The notes under the pieces were generated by a model. It was not told the DNA's origin. It did not search any database and saw only the letters and a program-made list of their open reading frames with translations. A stretch of 8,680 nucleotides of DNA. It comes from Patescibacteria group bacterium (lineage in GTDB: Bacteria; Patescibacteriota; Minisyncoccia; Phycocordibacterales; UBA5272). The first letter of the stretch is position 1, and the number at the start of each line of letters is the position of its first letter. The stretch lies in NCBI GenBank assembly GCA_030916975.1, contig JAUPVO010000017.1:1-8680 (forward strand), given 5' to 3'. A program made the translations under genes and the position numbers. Positions 5,995-8,680 of the stretch are shown here, in pieces.

Positions 5995-6003
5995 ATTATA
6001 ACA
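5995..6003 (-). promoter_or_regulatory. Promoter of the HolB-like gene, implying a leaderless mRNA
   Basis: The minus strand reads TGTTATAAT, a perfect extended -10. Seven bases downstream of its last base is the A of ATG 5988, so the predicted mRNA would have no 5' leader. No suitable -35 is seen at 16-18 bases. Confidence 0.6.
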
Positions 6004-6056
6004 TCGCAAAGATGAATATCATAGTATCAATAGCGTAATCACTTCCCTCTAAAATA

Positions 6057-6524
6057 CTACTCTACCGACTTAATCGTATAAGAAATCTCTTGCCCATTAG
6101 GACTTTTGAAAGTTACTTTATCACCTTTTTCATGACCAAGTAATGCATCTCCAAGTGGAGATTCATTAGAGACTTTACCCTGCTCAATATCTGCTTCTTC
6201 GCTACCAACAAGCAAGAAAGTCCTCTCAGTCTTATCGCCAACTTTTGTAACTACTACAGTAGAACCTACTTCAATCTTTCCTGTTCTAGTTGTGCCAGTT
6301 GCTATCTCTGCATTCTTTAATGTGTTTTCTACTTCTCTAATTCTGTCTTCAAGATGAGCTTGATCCTCGCGTGCTTGATTATATTCAGCGTTTTCAGATA
6401 AGTCCCCTAGTGATTTTGCATACTCAAGTGCGTCAGCCACTTCTTTTCTCTTAGTTGTAGTTAATTCTACTAATTCTTTTTCTAGCTCCGCCTTTTTTTC
6501 TAATGTAATATACTCTTTTTGCAT
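6057..6524 (-). CDS. greA: Transcription elongation factor GreA
   Basis: Binds the RNA polymerase secondary channel and stimulates cleavage of backtracked RNA so that stalled complexes restart. The 155 residues have the two-part GreA layout: an N-terminal antiparallel coiled coil (about 1-75) and a C-terminal FKBP-like domain (about 80-155). The coiled-coil tip is SLGDLSENAEYNQARED, with the acidic pair Asp41 and Glu44 in the E. coli GreA positions. The C-terminal domain shows SPLGDALLGHEKGDKVTF. ATG 6524 has no SD; a predicted 18-base AT-rich leader precedes it. It lies between mrdA and the HolB-like gene and has its own promoter. Confidence 0.97.
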   Translation of the reverse strand: MQKEYITLEKKAELEKELVELTTTKRKEVADALEYAKSLGDLSENAEYNQAREDQAHLEDRIREVENTLKNAEIATGTTRTGKIEVGSTVVVTKVGDKTERTFLLVGSEEADIEQGKVSNESPLGDALLGHEKGDKVTFKSPNGQEISYTIKSVE

Positions 6525-6548
6525 AAATTTAAATTTCTATTTTAAAGG

Positions 6549-6557
6549 ATTATAACA
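6549..6557 (-). promoter_or_regulatory. greA promoter (extended -10)
   Basis: The minus strand reads TATGTTATAAT, identical in all eleven bases to the tgt and lepB elements. It sits in the 56-base gap after mrdA. TTTAAA lies 17 bases upstream as a weak -35 (4 of 6). The predicted start is near 6542. Confidence 0.7.
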
Positions 6558-6580
6558 TATTTTGTAACTTTTTTAAATCT

Positions 6581-8311
6581 TTAGTTTTGATCAAAAGTAA
6601 CATATGGTAATTTGTCGTCCAACATATCCTGAAAGACTTCACGCATTATCTTAGACGCTCCTACAGTATTATTAGCTGGGCCACCTTCCATCAGGAAAAC
6701 AAAAACGTATTTGGGTGGATTTTTGGGATCATTATATGGATAATAACCAGTACTCCAGCTATTAACCCTTTCATTATTAACACCTAATTGAGCAGTTCCG
6801 GTCTTGGCGGCAACTTCAAATGGTAAATTATTAAAATAGTGAGCTGTACCTCCTTCGCTAGCCGAAAGATGCATTCCTTCTCTAATCGCTTTAAGATCAG
6901 CACCATCAAGCTGCAAATAAGTTGAAGTTGCTTCTTGTCCTGTATCAGCAATTCTTGGAGTTACCAATTTACCTCCTGTAGCAATAGAAGCAATCGATCT
7001 AGCCAGAGAAACAGGAGAAACTTTAAATCCATACTGACCTATAGCTGAATGATAAGTGTTACCAAGTAGCCAGTCTCCATCTTCAAATGTTTTTTTCTTC
7101 CACTCTGGTGTCGGTATAATACCGTCTTTCTCTCCTATAAAATCTACCCCAGTGCTAGATGCAAAACCAAACATAGACATATACTGATCTATTCTAGCTA
7201 TGCCGAGTCCTTCCTGATCTTTATACCCTCCTCCGACCTGATAAAAATACTCATCAGATGATACAGCTAAGGCATGCCTGAGGTCAACGTAACCATGAGC
7301 TTTCCAGTCTCTAAAAATAGTATCTGGGCCGCCATATTTGTTCTTGATAACTAAAGCTCCAGTAGAAAGTATATTGGTCCATTGATCTATAACTCCTGCG
7401 TTAAGGGCAGCATATCCCATAAAAGGCTTCACTACTGAACCTGGAGTATATAATCCAGCCAAAGCCCTGTTCAGCATAGGAGTGTCTTTTCTTTCTAGAT
7501 AATTTGATTTTTGTTTTTTGTCATCACTGGTAGTAGCATTCACAAAAAGATTATTGTCATAGTCTGGATAAGAAGCTGCTGCTATAACTTCTCCAGTATT
7601 TACATCCATCAAAACACCTGCCCCACCTTGAAACTTCTGAGCTTCTACTACCTCTTTCAGTCTATTGTAGAAAAATTCTTGTACTTTACTATCTATATAT
7701 AAGTTCAGTACTTGTCCGTCTTTTGGGTGATTAATTATATTATCTCTTACAATGTCCCCTTTTACATTAACCTCAATAACCCTGTCACCCTTTTCTCCCG
7801 CCAAAACTGAATCATAATACTTTTCTAACCCTTCCATTCCCTTAAAGTCATCTTGCCAAAATACTCCATTACTATCTTGTTTTGGATAACTCAAAAATCC
7901 TAACAAATTCCCAAATCCAGCACCTTCAATATAATGTCTTTTTGGTATAGAATTGATATCTTCAAGCTTGTTGTCTATGGAATCATTCCAAGCAAGTGGA
8001 ACTCCGTTCCTATCCTTAATCATTCCTCTATAAGCAAAAATATAAGCCTTGTTGATAAAATTATTCTTGGACCTTTCTGCCCATAATTCATAATTTGTTA
8101 TCTGTATAGAATAAGCTTTGTATATAAAAAGTGTAAATATAAAAAATAAAACCAGCAAGCTAAGAGTGAAGTGACTCTGTAAAACTGGTTTTGATATAAC
8201 TCCTTCTCCGCTAGCAAAATCTAACTTTTCTTTTCTAGAATCTAAAAATATCTCTTCTGGTAAGATTTCTTCATACTTATTTTTCTTAGCGAATATTTTT
8301 GACCAAAACAT
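6581..8311 (-). CDS. mrdA: Penicillin-binding protein 2, elongasome transpeptidase
   Basis: Class B PBP that cross-links peptidoglycan during cell elongation, working with MreC and normally RodA. The 576 residues comprise a cytoplasmic N-terminus (1-46), one membrane helix (about 47-67), a dimerisation/pedestal region that includes AYRGMIKDRNGVPLAWN (93-109), and a transpeptidase domain. The catalytic motifs are complete: S292VVK in TPGSVVKPF, S351SD in AVSSDEYFYQVG (the SxD form typical of PBP2 rather than SxN) and K503TG in AAKTGTAQ. It follows mreC and a small membrane protein whose frame it overlaps by 26 bases, so the three are probably one operon. A TATAAT (minus strand, 8338-8343) upstream could add an internal promoter. 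No rodA is in the window. Confidence 0.96.
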   Translation of the reverse strand: MFWSKIFAKKNKYEEILPEEIFLDSRKEKLDFASGEGVISKPVLQSHFTLSLLVLFFIFTLFIYKAYSIQITNYELWAERSKNNFINKAYIFAYRGMIKDRNGVPLAWNDSIDNKLEDINSIPKRHYIEGAGFGNLLGFLSYPKQDSNGVFWQDDFKGMEGLEKYYDSVLAGEKGDRVIEVNVKGDIVRDNIINHPKDGQVLNLYIDSKVQEFFYNRLKEVVEAQKFQGGAGVLMDVNTGEVIAAASYPDYDNNLFVNATTSDDKKQKSNYLERKDTPMLNRALAGLYTPGSVVKPFMGYAALNAGVIDQWTNILSTGALVIKNKYGGPDTIFRDWKAHGYVDLRHALAVSSDEYFYQVGGGYKDQEGLGIARIDQYMSMFGFASSTGVDFIGEKDGIIPTPEWKKKTFEDGDWLLGNTYHSAIGQYGFKVSPVSLARSIASIATGGKLVTPRIADTGQEATSTYLQLDGADLKAIREGMHLSASEGGTAHYFNNLPFEVAAKTGTAQLGVNNERVNSWSTGYYPYNDPKNPPKYVFVFLMEGGPANNTVGASKIMREVFQDMLDDKLPYVTFDQN

Positions 8312-8456
8312 TATATGTTACAAGGATTATTATTATGATTATAGTATAAAATGGGACTTTATCAAAATATAAAATATCAACAATTATTAAAAATACTGCT
8401 AATAAAATAAATAAGGTTTTGGCCAATAAAAATAATTTTGATTCTGAGATTTTCAT
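8286..8456 (-). CDS. 56-residue two-helix membrane protein in the mreD position
   Basis: The frame starts at ATG 8456, four bases after the mreC stop, and overlaps the mrdA start by 26 bases, so it is packed between two elongasome genes. The product has two hydrophobic segments (about 8-31 and 36-52), the second with six consecutive isoleucines (39-44), joined by a short DKVP turn, and ends in VKNIR. MreD usually lies between mreC and mrdA, but it has about 160 residues and several helices, so this would be a severely reduced form or an unrelated small protein occupying the slot. No SD is evident, and translation could be coupled to mreC termination. Support is from position, composition and overlap rather than homology. 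Confidence 0.6.
   Translation of the reverse strand: MKISESKLFLLAKTLFILLAVFLIIVDILYFDKVPFYTIIIIIILVTYNVLVKNIR
8338..8343 (-). promoter_or_regulatory. Possible internal promoter for mrdA
   Basis: A perfect TATAAT on the minus strand lies about 27 bases before the mrdA ATG, the same distance as at other genes here, but the preceding triplet is TAC, so the TGn extension is missing. It lies inside the isoleucine-rich codons of the upstream frame, which could produce it by chance. Confidence 0.3.
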
Positions 8457-8460
8457 AAAA

Positions 8461-8680
8461 TTATTTCTCTATAAAAAATAATCTTATATTATTATTACTA
8501 AAATTTGATTTAAAATAAATCATTTTTTCATTTTCGTTAGGTATGTCTTCAATTTTTTGCACAACTGCAATAACTAAACTAGGGTAGTTTTTTAAATAGA
8601 CCTGATCTCCCTCATTAATAGAATAACTATCTAAAACTTTGCTATAAAACCCAAATGAACCGTCCCCAATAAGTTCAATG
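8461..8680 (-). CDS. mreC: MreC-like protein, C-terminal part (5' part outside window)
   Basis: The frame is open from the right edge and ends in TAA at 8461-8463, giving the last 72 residues. The text IELIGDGSFGFYS, then INEGDQVYLKNYPSLVIAVVQKIE, then KMIYFKSNF and IRLFFIEK follows the pattern of the MreC C-terminal beta-barrel: a G-D-x-V element, a run describing how a value is kept constant or varied, then a final V/L-rich strand. MreC is the extracytoplasmic scaffold that links MreB to PBP2. The placement two genes upstream of mrdA supports the call strongly, whereas sequence alone is suggestive because this domain is poorly conserved. Confidence 0.65.
   Translation of the reverse strand, partial: IELIGDGSFGFYSKVLDSYSINEGDQVYLKNYPSLVIAVVQKIEDIPNENEKMIYFKSNFSNNNIRLFFIEK

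Noticed and set aside
5989..6009. TTG start giving a 7-residue extension of the HolB-like protein
   Set aside because: The extra codons are the extended -10 promoter element.
7511..7702. Frame antisense to mrdA
   Set aside because: Shadow of a well-supported gene; low-complexity text.
1..8680. CRISPR array, insertion sequence or alternative genetic code
   Set aside because: No regularly spaced direct repeats, no transposase-like frame, and all core genes read through without internal TGA under the standard code.

Overview
The window looks like a piece of a small-genome bacterium of the Candidate Phyla Radiation (Patescibacteria), probably a Parcubacteria-like lineage. This is inference from several things: low GC, very compact spacing, short divergent versions of core proteins, a HolB-like protein of only 173 residues, a mreC/small membrane protein/mrdA cluster, and core genes that mostly lack Shine-Dalgarno (SD) sequences. 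The standard bacterial code reads every core gene without interruption, so nothing suggests UGA or other codon reassignment.

Left end (1-570): a more GC-rich stretch (about 45% over 421-530 by hand count) holding the 3' tail of a possible reading frame (2-115), then a frame-broken, cysteine-rich gene with a good SD (153-507), closed by a strong hairpin terminator (534-570). Next come trxA (thioredoxin, minus strand), an AT-rich spacer, and a complete miniature plus-strand unit: promoter, SD, 38-residue single-pass membrane protein and terminator (1191-1415). This unit converges on tgt (tRNA-guanine transglycosylase, minus strand).

Middle (2715-3760): tgt and lepB (signal peptidase I) diverge from a perfect 11-bp dyad whose two arms each carry an extended -10 element. 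lepB is followed by tRNA-Leu(UAA) and tRNA-Lys(CUU), two bases apart, both with encoded CCA.

Right half (3760-8680, all minus strand, so transcription runs right to left): mreC (3' part only), a 56-residue two-helix membrane protein in the usual mreD slot, mrdA (PBP2), greA, a short HolB/DnaX-like protein, frr and rseP. The themes are cell elongation and peptidoglycan synthesis (mreC, mrdA), membrane and export proteolysis (lepB, rseP), transcription rescue (greA), ribosome recycling (frr), replication (HolB-like) and tRNA modification (tgt).

The main regulatory pattern is that nearly every core gene has its own extended -10 promoter of the form TATGnTATAAT, no obvious -35, and an SD-free leader of about 15-20 nt (zero for the HolB-like gene). 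The two atypical plus-strand small genes instead have clear SDs and strong intrinsic terminators. No CRISPR array, insertion sequence, phage module or defence system was seen.
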